Positions 44,357 to 52,130 of a stretch of DNA of 60,717 bases are shown one piece after another. This DNA is from Thermoplasmata archaeon. Lineage in GTDB: Archaea; Thermoplasmatota; Thermoplasmata; Thermoplasmatales; Thermoplasmataceae. The notes below the pieces were generated by a model. That model saw only the letters and a list, made by a program, of their open reading frames with translations. It did no database searches and was not told where the DNA came from. How positions within the stretch are numbered: position 1 is the first letter of the stretch; every line of letters starts with the position of its first letter. The stretch is taken from NCBI GenBank assembly GCA_021802055.1, contig JAKAAY010000002.1, positions 31,478 to 92,194 on the forward strand, read 5' to 3'. Position numbers and translations under genes: made by a program.

Positions 44357-44692
44357 ATGTTGGGCAGGGAAGCGCTGGGGAGTTGCAGGAGCGGATTGCT
44401 TGTGGTGAACAGAGAGGTGACCCATGCATATAACGCAGAGCTGCCGGAGCCCAGGAGCCACGTGCCATATCGAAGGCGGTGCTGGGTGTACTTTGCAGCT
44501 TTCGAGGTTGAAGCGTTTGTTATGCTGAAGTGTCCCTGTTACCTGGATTGGATGGGAAGCACAAGGACACTGTGGAAAACCCAAAATGTGCAAGATAAGC
44601 CGGGTTTTCTAAAGGAACTGCAACAACGAGGACAATTACAAGTTGTTAATCCTGCTTGCCGGAAACTTCATGAATTACCGACCTTATGTTGA
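44357..44692 (+). CDS. Hypothetical small protein, uncertain gene
   Basis: This 111-codon frame is of unknown family. In favour of a gene are the TATA-like box about 30 nt upstream, purine-first codons, and a protein-like composition with a Cys pair (VMLKCPCYLDWMG) and a helix GFLKELQQRGQLQVV. Against it are the lack of a recognised family and rather many aromatic and Cys/Pro residues. If real, it is divergent from the DHA2 transporter. Confidence 0.35.
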   Translation: MLGREALGSCRSGLLVVNREVTHAYNAELPEPRSHVPYRRRCWVYFAAFEVEAFVMLKCPCYLDWMGSTRTLWKTQNVQDKPGFLKELQQRGQLQVVNPACRKLHELPTLC

Positions 44693-44804
44693 ATAACTAA
44701 TTTCCTTTGAAGAGCGGCTCATTAAAATGGGGCACTCCGGCCCTGGTGTTTACAAGTGGAGTCAACTTGTTAAAATTTAATAGGGATTATCCTCTCATAG
44801 TAAC

Positions 44805-45284
44805 ATGGCTGAAGAAGGCAAAAGATTGGGAACTGGTGCCATCGTCATGGCCTCTATGCTTACGCTGAGCTTTTTGGTCACGCTTGCTATCCTCTTCACC
44901 GACAAGAACCTGCAGAATGACTTTGGGATCTACACCGGGTCGGGTTATTTCATACACTGGTATGGTCTTCTCATTACAGGTATAGTCGATGTTATAGGTG
45001 CGGGGCTAATATTTGTGAAACCGTCAAGACTCTTCCTGAGGCTTGGAACTGTCTGGACGGGGTTCATGACGGCGTTCACCATCGGAGATGTGTTTCTGTA
45101 CAGTGAAGTGGGATTTACTGGCTCTAATGGACTGTCACAGTTCGCCAGCTATCTGTTCGGCCTGTCAAAGTTCCCGGGGAGTGAGAGTTATATCCCAGGC
45201 CTCTACGACGTGCTTGTTGCAATCTATGCACTGACATTTGTCCTCTCCATTGTCTCTATGGCTGTGCACAGGAACAAAAGCTGA
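44805..45284 (+). CDS. Uncharacterised four-TM membrane protein
   Basis: I do not recognise the family. The 159 residues have four hydrophobic segments: about 12-30 (AIVMASMLTLSFLVTLAIL), 51-71 (WYGLLITGIVDVIGAGLIFV), 83-102 and 134-152 (DVLVAIYALTFVLSIVSMA). A TATA-like stretch (TTAAAATTTAATAG, 44770-44783) precedes ATG 44805 by about 25 nt. It lies in a region otherwise rich in decayed DNA. Confidence 0.65.
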   Translation: MAEEGKRLGTGAIVMASMLTLSFLVTLAILFTDKNLQNDFGIYTGSGYFIHWYGLLITGIVDVIGAGLIFVKPSRLFLRLGTVWTGFMTAFTIGDVFLYSEVGFTGSNGLSQFASYLFGLSKFPGSESYIPGLYDVLVAIYALTFVLSIVSMAVHRNKS

Positions 45285-45395
45285 ACGGAAACGGGCCTCC
45301 TGCAGAAATCTATTGAAGAATCCCAGGATCCGGCTTGTTCTGGAGTACTCTCACGGATAGAAAGGGAGATCATGCTTGAATATCTCCATTCTTGG

Positions 45396-45874
45396 TTAGA
45401 GTATTACCTCTATGACAACTGCTGCCAGGGCCCTTATCTGTGGCTGAGAGTACAATGTTGCATTGGGAATGGAAAGCTTGCCCATCCCCATCTGTAATGG
45501 CGTTTGTGCAACTCCGGCACAGATATTCAGGATGGCGGAGCTGTTTTTTGGCGGGTTGTTGACCGGGAATGTTGAAGTACCAGAAGAAACATATGATGTG
45601 TTTGTCACCAGACCTGGACTGCCAAGGTCCAGAGAATTGCTACCAAGATAGGTTTCATTGGCAACTGGCAGAGTGAAATTCTCTCCCTGAGTCAGGTGCG
45701 GAAAACGCATCTGGGCTCGGAGACTTTACCATGAATACTGAAAGTGTGCTCTTGCTGTTCATCGTCATTTATTTCGACGCGAGACATGGGAAGTAACCTT
45801 AAAGATGATGGCTCCCTAAATATAGGGTCCCGGTGGTGATCGAGAATCGGGCGGGAAATAGGTTCCCATGGCAT
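45396..45874 (-). pseudogene. Frameshifted cupredoxin (sulfocyanin/blue-copper-like) remnant
   Basis: Two overlapping minus-strand frames together resemble a cupredoxin. The first (45692-45874) contains INDDEQQEHTFSIHGKV, with the N-terminal copper His. After a one-base shift near 45710 the second (45396-45710) continues RFPHLTQGENFTLPV and ends ILNICAGVAQTPLQMGMGKL. The C-x4-H-x4-M copper loop of sulfocyanins reads C-x4-Q-x4-M, so one His ligand is lost. The start region is broken too. It is judged a decayed gene; a sequencing error could explain the shift but not the lost His. Confidence 0.5.
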
Positions 45875-46006
45875 GTCCGTGATTGCTGTCTTCCGTTGGA
45901 ATCGTTGATGCTCCTGCGAAGTCTGGAAAGATTTTTATCCGGTAGCACATAGGCGAGATTGGAGCTTTGAAACTCTCCATGGTTTTGAAGTGAAATTCAG
46001 GGTCAG

Positions 46007-46288
46007 ATGAATCTTATGGACATGATTGAGATAAAAAAAGGTGCGGTATATACGGTTTATTCCAACAGCGGAACTGAAGAGCCGCAAAAAACGGAAGGCG
46101 AGTTTGTAGGCTATACCATCCTGGGGGAGGAAGGGGCCATAGTATTCCGGGTTAAGGAAAAGGGGAACAAGTCATTCCTGAGGCTAATACCTGTTTCAGG
46201 GTTGTTTTCCATTGAATTCAGCGAAGAAAACATCTCGAAGGAAAAGGAAGAGCAAAAACCTCATGACAGGGCATACTACATAAGCTGA
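46007..46288 (+). CDS. Hypothetical small protein
   Basis: The 93 residues have no recognised family. The middle part looks like a small beta barrel: VYTVYSN, GEFVGYTILGEEGAIVFRV, SFLRLIPVSGLFSIEF. The C-terminus is highly charged (SEENISKEKEEQKPHD). Three Met codons (46007, 46016 and 46022) are possible starts. It overlaps the converging thpR gene by 13 nt. Its beta-rich look could mean an RNA- or ligand-binding barrel, but this is a guess. Confidence 0.55.
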   Translation: MNLMDMIEIKKGAVYTVYSNSGTEEPQKTEGEFVGYTILGEEGAIVFRVKEKGNKSFLRLIPVSGLFSIEFSEENISKEKEEQKPHDRAYYIS

Positions 46289-46794
46289 AAGGAGCAAATC
46301 CGTTCATAGACTGGCCCCATGCTGGTAAGGTTACTCCTGAAGAGTGTCAGCCTGTTGAATAGTATTCTGGACTCGAACCTGTGCTCCATCAGCGCACTGT
46401 ACGATTCTGGAGGGATCGGTGCTCTGTTCCTTGCGACGGTCATGTGTGCACGTAAGCCATGGTGGGAAGTATCTTTCACAATTTTGCCTGTGATCTGCCT
46501 GTAAATCTCATGTGGTTCGGGTGAAGCACATTCCACCACAACCACCCGGCATTTCTTCCCGGTGGGGAAGCAGGCCAGTCTGTCAAAATCGCAGGAGAAA
46601 GCCTGAAACTTCAGGGGGGAAAGCCCTTCACAGATCTGCGAGGCTTTCTTCTCTGGAAGATCCTCAAAGAAGATCAGTGTCATGTGGATGTTTTCTTTCC
46701 TGGGCACCCTGAGGAAGGGAAATCCCTCCAGGTATGAAACCAGAGGTGCAATGGGCTCGAGGCTGTCTGGCTCAATGGCAAGAAAGGCTCTCAC
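46276..46794 (-). CDS. thpR: RNA 2',3'-cyclic phosphodiesterase (2'-5' RNA ligase family)
   Basis: The 172-residue protein starts at GTG 46794 (MRAFLAIEPDSLEPIAPLV). Two HxTx motifs of the 2H phosphoesterase superfamily are present: NIHMTLIFF (about residues 36-44) and RAHMTVARN. ThpR hydrolyses 2',3'-cyclic phosphates on RNA ends and can ligate tRNA halves in vitro. It is divergent from gcvH with only 47 nt between starts. Confidence 0.9.
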   Translation of the reverse strand: MRAFLAIEPDSLEPIAPLVSYLEGFPFLRVPRKENIHMTLIFFEDLPEKKASQICEGLSPLKFQAFSCDFDRLACFPTGKKCRVVVVECASPEPHEIYRQITGKIVKDTSHHGLRAHMTVARNRAPIPPESYSALMEHRFESRILFNRLTLFRSNLTSMGPVYERICSFQLM

Positions 46795-46810
46795 ATGTAC
46801 CCCATTGAAG

Positions 46811-46823
46811 CCTATATATAATA
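46811..46823. promoter_or_regulatory. Shared TATA region between thpR and gcvH
   Basis: CCTATATATAATA lies 19-31 nt before the gcvH ATG and 17-29 nt before the thpR GTG. The AT box is nearly symmetric, so a single site might direct transcription both ways. Confidence 0.5.
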
Positions 46824-46841
46824 ACCTGACATTACAAGGTT

Positions 46842-47219
46842 ATGTCTCTAATCCCTGATGGCCTCATGTATACAAAAACCCACGAGTGGTTCAAAGTCTC
46901 TGGAACCGAAGTTATTGTTGGCATAACCGACTACGCTCAGCACCAGCTCACGGACATTGTTTATGTGGACCTCCCTAAAGCTGGAACCGTTAAGAAAGCC
47001 GGTGAGGTGCTTCTTACCGTTGAGTCGGTCAAATCTGCTGAAGACGTCTATTCTCCTGTAGATGGTACTGTGAAGGAATCAAATCCTGCCCTGGCAGACA
47101 AACCTGAGCAACTGAACCAGGATCCCTATGCCAGCTGGATGGTGAAGATCAGGGTGTCCGAGGGATATAAGCCGAAGGGAATGACTCCGGCGGAATACAG
47201 AAAACACATTGGCGAATAA
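46842..47219 (+). CDS. gcvH: Glycine cleavage system H protein
   Basis: The 125-residue lipoyl carrier begins LIPDGLMYTKTHEWFKV. The lipoylated Lys is in LLTVESVKSAEDVYSPVDG (about residue 64), surrounded by the usual hybrid barrel (GITDYAQHQLTDIVYVDLP). The H protein shuttles the methylamine group between the P, T and L proteins. Those subunits are not in this window. It overlaps or abuts the rlmE gene, with a start at 47209 or 47227. Confidence 0.94.
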   Translation: MSLIPDGLMYTKTHEWFKVSGTEVIVGITDYAQHQLTDIVYVDLPKAGTVKKAGEVLLTVESVKSAEDVYSPVDGTVKESNPALADKPEQLNQDPYASWMVKIRVSEGYKPKGMTPAEYRKHIGE

Positions 47220-47226
47220 ATCGGGA

Positions 47227-47814
47227 ATGCCCAGGAGAGAAGACCATTATTACCGCCTTGCCAAACGGGAAAATTTCAGGAGCAGGGCAGCTTACAAGCT
47301 CCAGGAAATTGATCGAAAATTCGGGCTCATTGCGGAAGTTGACGACGTCCTTGAATTCGGCGCGGCACCCGGAGGATGGACGCAATATGTCCTCTCCATC
47401 ACAAGCGGAATCGTGCTGAGTGTTGACCGTTCCCCGGTGGTACCACTTGAAAGGATGCATTTCCTCAAGGGAGACATAATGTCACCCTTGCTCCCGGGAA
47501 AAATCGCTTCACTTATGGTTTCACTGGGGATCGCTGAGTTTGACTGCATGATCTCGGACGCTATGGTGCACACGAGCGGTGACAGGAGCAGGGATCACTC
47601 GTCCTCCTACCTCCTGGACGAAAGAATAATGGAGATCGGGCTCCCTATGCTGAAAAGAGGAGGAAACGCTCTGGTGAAGCAGTTTAATGGCGACCTTACC
47701 AGAGATTTCGTGGGGAGATGGGGGAGACGGTTTTCAGAAAGCCATATAACTACGCCTGCTGCGTCGAGAAAGCACAGCAGTGAAATCTATGTGGCATTCC
47801 TTGGAAAGCTCTGA
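47227..47814 (+). CDS. rlmE: 23S rRNA 2'-O-ribose methyltransferase (RlmE/FtsJ)
   Basis: The protein of about 195 residues has YYRLAKRENFRSRAAYKLQE, the SAM motif VLEFGAAPGGWTQYVL, the catalytic Asp in CMISDAMVHTSG, the catalytic Lys in GNALVKQFNG and the Glu in SSEIYVAF (K-D-K-E tetrad). It methylates a conserved uridine of 23S rRNA or tRNA. The open frame begins at TTG 47209, overlapping gcvH by 11 nt; ATG 47227 (MPRREDHYYRLA) is 8 nt beyond the gcvH stop. The two starts cannot be separated by Shine-Dalgarno spacing. Confidence 0.92.
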   Translation: MPRREDHYYRLAKRENFRSRAAYKLQEIDRKFGLIAEVDDVLEFGAAPGGWTQYVLSITSGIVLSVDRSPVVPLERMHFLKGDIMSPLLPGKIASLMVSLGIAEFDCMISDAMVHTSGDRSRDHSSSYLLDERIMEIGLPMLKRGGNALVKQFNGDLTRDFVGRWGRRFSESHITTPAASRKHSSEIYVAFLGKL

Positions 47815-47821
47815 GTCACCT

Positions 47822-48454
47822 TCATGCCCTTGAGTTCAGAAAATCAGCCATGCCGGAAAATTTTTCATACTCCACCACCACTACAAATTTCCTGTCGCCG
47901 GAACTCCTGACCCTCGACAAGAGATTTTTCTGCATTGACTCGAGGCGTGCCTGCTCTATGGCCCGGAACCCTTTTATCCTTTCAATATACTGGTTCCATT
48001 TGTCCACAAAACCCTCGGGCGTATCTGCCCTGAATTCCTTTTTCATGAGCCTCCGCTTCCGCACAGAATGGCGGATCATGTCCCATACCCCGATCTGGTT
48101 TGTATATATGTCACCAAATTCTGTCTCTTCAATGTCCAGAGCGTAAATGGCAGTATTCCTTTCCCCAGCATAGATAACGGCTTCGGTATAGATTGGCGGA
48201 GGGGTCATAACTTCTCCGTATATTGAAAGGAGAACACCATACATCATTTCGTATTCTGAGAGGCCCATTTCAAACGGTTCTTTTACGAACTCCTGCAGTC
48301 CCGTGAGTTCCTCTGGCGAAATGCCTATGAGTATTTCTTCGGGTTCTTCTCTGAGAAGAAGGTTTCTCAACTCATCCCCGTCTCTTATGAGTCCTTTTAT
48401 CCCCCCAAACAGGATCACTCGGTTTTGTTCAGGCAGGTCAAATTCCCTGATCAT
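47822..48454 (-). CDS. TraB-like protein with degenerate active site
   Basis: The 210 residues resemble a TraB/PrgY-family protein. The N-terminus VILFGGIKGLIRDGDELRNL corresponds to the GTxHxS strand, and EEPEEILIGISPEELTGL to the following VVAVEL strand. The C-terminal FRAIEQARLESMQKNLLSRV and KFVVVVEYEKFSGM correspond to ERDxxMA and VVGAGHxxGI. The His and Gly residues of those motifs are absent, so catalysis is doubtful. ATG 48454 overlaps the upstream COG1395 gene stop by 4 nt. Confidence 0.5.
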   Translation of the reverse strand: MIREFDLPEQNRVILFGGIKGLIRDGDELRNLLLREEPEEILIGISPEELTGLQEFVKEPFEMGLSEYEMMYGVLLSIYGEVMTPPPIYTEAVIYAGERNTAIYALDIEETEFGDIYTNQIGVWDMIRHSVRKRRLMKKEFRADTPEGFVDKWNQYIERIKGFRAIEQARLESMQKNLLSRVRSSGDRKFVVVVEYEKFSGMADFLNSRA

Positions 48455-49404
48455 GCAAGGCTCTTCTTCTTTTCAATCAGGGATAGTAGTTCTCCTTTTT
48501 CGCAGAACTCTATGAACTCGTTGATATTGCTGACGGCACATCCTGCGATCATTTCCTTGTCTGTAACGCTTCTTGATACAAGGAGCGCCTCTTCCTCCAT
48601 GAACTCAGCAATCTTCATTATGGTTCGTGCCCTCAACGCATCCGCCTCGGCTGACTGTGGGAATGCCATAAATATGAGCGATCTCAATGCATCTCTGGCC
48701 ATCGCCTCAAATGGAGACTTTCTCAGCAGAGTTGCATCATATCCTGCTGACCCCATGAGACTGAGGACAGACTCGAGAAAGCGATCGTTCATGCGATCTA
48801 TCTTCGGGTGATTTGAATAGCTTGACGAAAGGGCGTGAATATCTATCTCCTTTCTCAGGTCTCCAGCCAGCAGGTCCTGCAACTTGAGAAATATATCGAT
48901 TGTAACCGCACTCCCGCTTTCATACAATGAGACCGATCTCCTTGAAATTCTAACCGATGATGACACCTGACCTATGGAAAGTCCCATTTTTTCCCTGACT
49001 TTCTTCATTTCATGCCCGTCAATGGAGACATAATATCCTCCTGGACCAGAAAAGACAAATGGTTTGATTCCCCGCACATAGTCCTCGAAGGTCTGCAGAG
49101 TCATTATGGGAACCCCGTGCCTGAAGTAGACCAGGCCATCCTCTAAGTTTCCGCTGGATGACTTCTCTCCTATTACTATTGCCGCAGAATTGCTGAAGTG
49201 CCCTATGCTCAGGAGTTCCTCGGAAGCATCACCCCTCAGGGTGTCCACATTGTACAGAACCTTGATTACGTAACTGTCCTCATCTCTCCTGGCAATAAGG
49301 TCGAAACTCACCAGGCCCTTCAGTTCATGATCTGAGATCCTAAAGCCCTCTTTCTCCATCATGACGGAGAGTCTGGCTGAAAGGGCTCTCCGGTTATCTT
49401 CCAC
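48451..49404 (-). CDS. COG1395-type archaeal HTH regulator
   Basis: The 317-residue protein starts at GTG 49404. The N-terminal part (about residues 20-120) resembles the nuclease-like fold of these regulators (EDSYVIKVLYNVDTLRGDAS). The HTH of the XRE type lies at about residues 132-185 (EMKKVREKMGLSIGQVSSSV, then ISRRSVSLYESGSAV). The C-terminal part is helical. It matches the putative archaeal HTH-type transcriptional regulators of COG1395, whose targets are unknown. It overlaps the TraB-like gene by 4 nt, so both are coexpressed. Confidence 0.85.
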   Translation of the reverse strand: MEDNRRALSARLSVMMEKEGFRISDHELKGLVSFDLIARRDEDSYVIKVLYNVDTLRGDASEELLSIGHFSNSAAIVIGEKSSSGNLEDGLVYFRHGVPIMTLQTFEDYVRGIKPFVFSGPGGYYVSIDGHEMKKVREKMGLSIGQVSSSVRISRRSVSLYESGSAVTIDIFLKLQDLLAGDLRKEIDIHALSSSYSNHPKIDRMNDRFLESVLSLMGSAGYDATLLRKSPFEAMARDALRSLIFMAFPQSAEADALRARTIMKIAEFMEEEALLVSRSVTDKEMIAGCAVSNINEFIEFCEKGELLSLIEKKKSLA

Positions 49405-49725
49405 AGAACCAATTATTAAACCTCGTATTTAAACATTTGCGTTATGTCTATGACGGCTATTTAGTGATATAAAATCAGCAGTTTGATCGTCAGTTTTCTC
49501 TTTGTTTTACCGGATAGCGTACAGATTTCATCCATGTTATATATCATCAATACAACATGACCTTAATTCCAAGAAAATGCAGGGGGGAACATGAAGAATA
49601 CTGGGAAACTCATGGACGAGAAGAGGGTCTGCAGGAAAGTTGTGCAGAACTATGTTGGGTATCTCTGGAAATTACCAAAGTCAAAGGTCTGGAAAGTGAA
49701 TATGCAGACTCTGGGGCTTTGAATG
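49405..49725. other. Gene-free stretch upstream of the COG1395 regulator
   Basis: About 320 nt. AT-rich DNA at 49410-49435 probably holds the regulator's promoter. A plus-strand frame of 43 codons at 49591-49722, behind AGGGGGGAAC, reads MKNTGKLMDEKRVCRKVVQN and may be a fragment of a mobile-element or host gene; it is not assigned. Confidence 0.3.
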
Positions 49726-49881
49726 CTATTCATGCTTCAGGGGTGCCTTCTTTGCGAATTCGGCGTATCATTCCTTATTCATCAGGAGGTTAAACCCTTC
49801 CTTTATTTCACCTTCGGGTGCAATATAGGTTGCACTGCTTTCTTTCTCCCCAGGGTCTATTCCAGCAACGAAGCTGTTCAT
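49726..49881 (-). mobile_element. Possible IS110-type transposase N-terminal remnant
   Basis: The minus strand reads MNSFVAGIDPGEKESSATYI (the start of an IS110-like DEDD transposase, GID...K), then EGFNLLMNKE. After a one-base shift it continues YAEFAKKAPLKHE before a stop. IS110 transposases have GIDxxK at the N-terminus and a GYxEFAxxxP stretch after about 40 residues. The rest of the element is missing. It is a short, frameshifted fragment; the match is by eye. Confidence 0.4.
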
Positions 49882-50142
49882 GTGATCAATACGCTCCGTC
49901 CGCTTATCCATTTTATCGCTCCACAGCAGGCCATTATGACTTACTGAGGGCACCCCACACGGGGAAGGGCATCGGGAGAATTTGCCATTCAGTCACTTAT
50001 GAGAGAGACTATCACCGGTTCCCAGGACCTGTTGGATAGAGGAAAAACTGCATTAGGGTTTGGCCCGTCAAGCCTCGGGAAATCTGTAACAGCCAAATGA
50101 CACGGGGTCTAGGTTGGTTATCCGTAGGGTGATCAGAACCAT
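49882..50142. other. Gene-free stretch beside the IS110-like fragment
   Basis: About 260 nt between the transposase-like fragment and the DUF2079 stop. No gene, RNA or repeat was recognised; no inverted-repeat ends of an element could be found by eye. Confidence 0.3.
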
Positions 50143-51891
50143 TCAGGTTTTGTACACTACTGCTGGTCCAGCATAACCAAGCTCATACAGGTAAATGTTG
50201 CCTGGATACGAAATGTTGGTTTGGACTGTTCCACGGAGGCCATAAACAGAGGCATTTAAGATCGCCGAAAGTATAAACTGAGGCACACTCCCCATTTCCC
50301 ATTGATCTATGAAGATGAAATGCGGTAGGCTTGTCGCGTTAAACGGAAGGCCATAGTAGTGCTGTTCACTTGGAGTGCCTTGACTCGCAAGAGAATATGC
50401 ATAATTGTCTTCTGCAACAAGGGGAAATAGGTTCTCCGATGCAAGCACCTGCCCGTTATGACCAACCGCCGAAGCCAGTTCTGATGCGTATTGGAACTCG
50501 GCGTTTGTCCAGTAGCCAAAAGCGTACCCCCCGCTGTACTGTTCAGCCCCTATAGAGGCATGTCCCACCGGGGAAATTAGGACGTTTGCCATTATCAACA
50601 TAACCATCAAGGCCGTTACCAGTGTTGGCTTGTCGGCTGTAATTCTGACACGCATGGGGGAGAGAAGGTCGATATTCAGTTTTCTCTTCACATAAACGAA
50701 CGCAGCAACGAGGACTGTGAGCGCACCCAAGGACACAAAATAAAAACCTCCGATGACTGCAGTGACTACCACAAGCGAAGCCCCCACAGCAAGTATTCCA
50801 AGAGAAAAGTACCTCAGGATTCTCGTAAGCGTTACATCTCGCACTGCAAGCAACTTGTTAATTCCGAAGATGAAACCAATCACCAGTGGAGGGACGCCGA
50901 TGAAAGCATACTGGTTTCCGAGCCCGGAATAATTAGGCAACACAAAGACAGTCTCATAAATCCACGGAGCAGCCATAATAAAGTGCTTCTTGTGAAAGAA
51001 AGGGAGGAACGCAAAACTCCCGTACAGGAAAATCCAGTAAACCAGTCCATTGCCAAGGGAGTTTATGGAAGGTAGCGGGTTATAGAATGGATCAAAGGAG
51101 TTTTTTAGGTAGGGAACTGCTATCTGATTGTTGAATACAGTTGGAAAATACACGGTTTGCAGATACCTGAGGAACAGGAAGGAAACACCGCATAGAATAA
51201 GGTAACCCAGATAAAGCAACCATTCTCTTTCCCTGATCCTCCTATGGATGGCGAACATCCCCATGCTCCATCGCGAGAACGCGAAATAGAGGATAATGGA
51301 AGCAGCGAGAATGGGGAAAACCTCCTCGGTAAAGATTCCTGCGACAAAAGGAATAAGAGATATCGCTGGTTTCTTCTGCCAGAGAAAGTAAAAGAAGAAA
51401 AGATACTCAACAGGAATGAGTGTCATCCAGTGAAAATCATCCAGAAGGGAAGAGATGATGCCTACGGAGAAGAGATAAACCAGCATAGTACCATAGATGA
51501 GCCTTCCGTCATCCGTTATCCTGGAGGTTATGAGATAGATGGGGATTATTGCAGAGGCCGTAAATAACGACTCCATTACGAACAATGTCGCGGGAGTGGG
51601 AAAAATCGCGTAGAGGTATGCAAAAGGGATTGCGATAAGAGTGGTGTGGATCTCAAGGTGCGTTGTTGTAAAATAATTCTCGTAGTCTCCCGCCTCGTAC
51701 ATCAGCATTCCATGAGTGGTTGACCACATTTCCTGTATGTTGATGCCGAGGTCCCAGTTTCCGGTGTAAAAATCTACGTATCTGAGGTAAGAAAAGACGG
51801 TGAACAGTGCAACATAAGTAATGATGACTAAAATCATGGCAGAATGGCTGCGTATGATTCTTCCGGCAGTTGAAAGTCGTTCCGCTGTCAC
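50143..51891 (-). CDS. DUF2079 polytopic membrane protein
   Basis: The 582-residue protein has about 11-12 hydrophobic segments. The N-terminal part has the DUF2079 signature YVDFYTGNWDLGINIQEMWS and FTTTHLEIHTTLIAIPFAYL, including the acidic residues placed like the catalytic Asp of GT-C glycosyltransferases. The last third is a soluble domain facing outside (NAEFQYASELASAVGHNGQV). GT-C enzymes use lipid-linked sugars; an activity in cell-surface glycosylation is a family-based guess. The start is GTG 51891. Confidence 0.82.
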   Translation of the reverse strand: MTAERLSTAGRIIRSHSAMILVIITYVALFTVFSYLRYVDFYTGNWDLGINIQEMWSTTHGMLMYEAGDYENYFTTTHLEIHTTLIAIPFAYLYAIFPTPATLFVMESLFTASAIIPIYLITSRITDDGRLIYGTMLVYLFSVGIISSLLDDFHWMTLIPVEYLFFFYFLWQKKPAISLIPFVAGIFTEEVFPILAASIILYFAFSRWSMGMFAIHRRIREREWLLYLGYLILCGVSFLFLRYLQTVYFPTVFNNQIAVPYLKNSFDPFYNPLPSINSLGNGLVYWIFLYGSFAFLPFFHKKHFIMAAPWIYETVFVLPNYSGLGNQYAFIGVPPLVIGFIFGINKLLAVRDVTLTRILRYFSLGILAVGASLVVVTAVIGGFYFVSLGALTVLVAAFVYVKRKLNIDLLSPMRVRITADKPTLVTALMVMLIMANVLISPVGHASIGAEQYSGGYAFGYWTNAEFQYASELASAVGHNGQVLASENLFPLVAEDNYAYSLASQGTPSEQHYYGLPFNATSLPHFIFIDQWEMGSVPQFILSAILNASVYGLRGTVQTNISYPGNIYLYELGYAGPAVVYKT

Positions 51892-52130
51892 TTGCCCGCC
51901 GTAATGCCTGTTGAGTGATTAAGACTTTTTCTAAAAGACTATGGCAGAAACAAACGGTTAGATCCCACTAGTGTCATGACTTGACTGGCGCCTGGTCTTA
52001 CCGATTACAGGAACCAAGATATAGATTGGTGGAACTCGACGGTCTTGATGTATTTATTAATGAACTGAACCGGCGCGAAGAAGAGCGTGATCTGAAGAGC
52101 CTCGAATTAATCCGGTCAGACACGTAACCT
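51892..52130. other. Gap between DUF2079 and MFS genes, with a coding-like fragment
   Basis: A plus-strand frame at 52029-52127 begins at GTG and reads VELDGLDVFINELNRREEER, ending LKSLELIRSDT. It is only 32 codons but its composition looks like protein. It could be a small gene or a fragment; no family is recognised. Confidence 0.3.
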
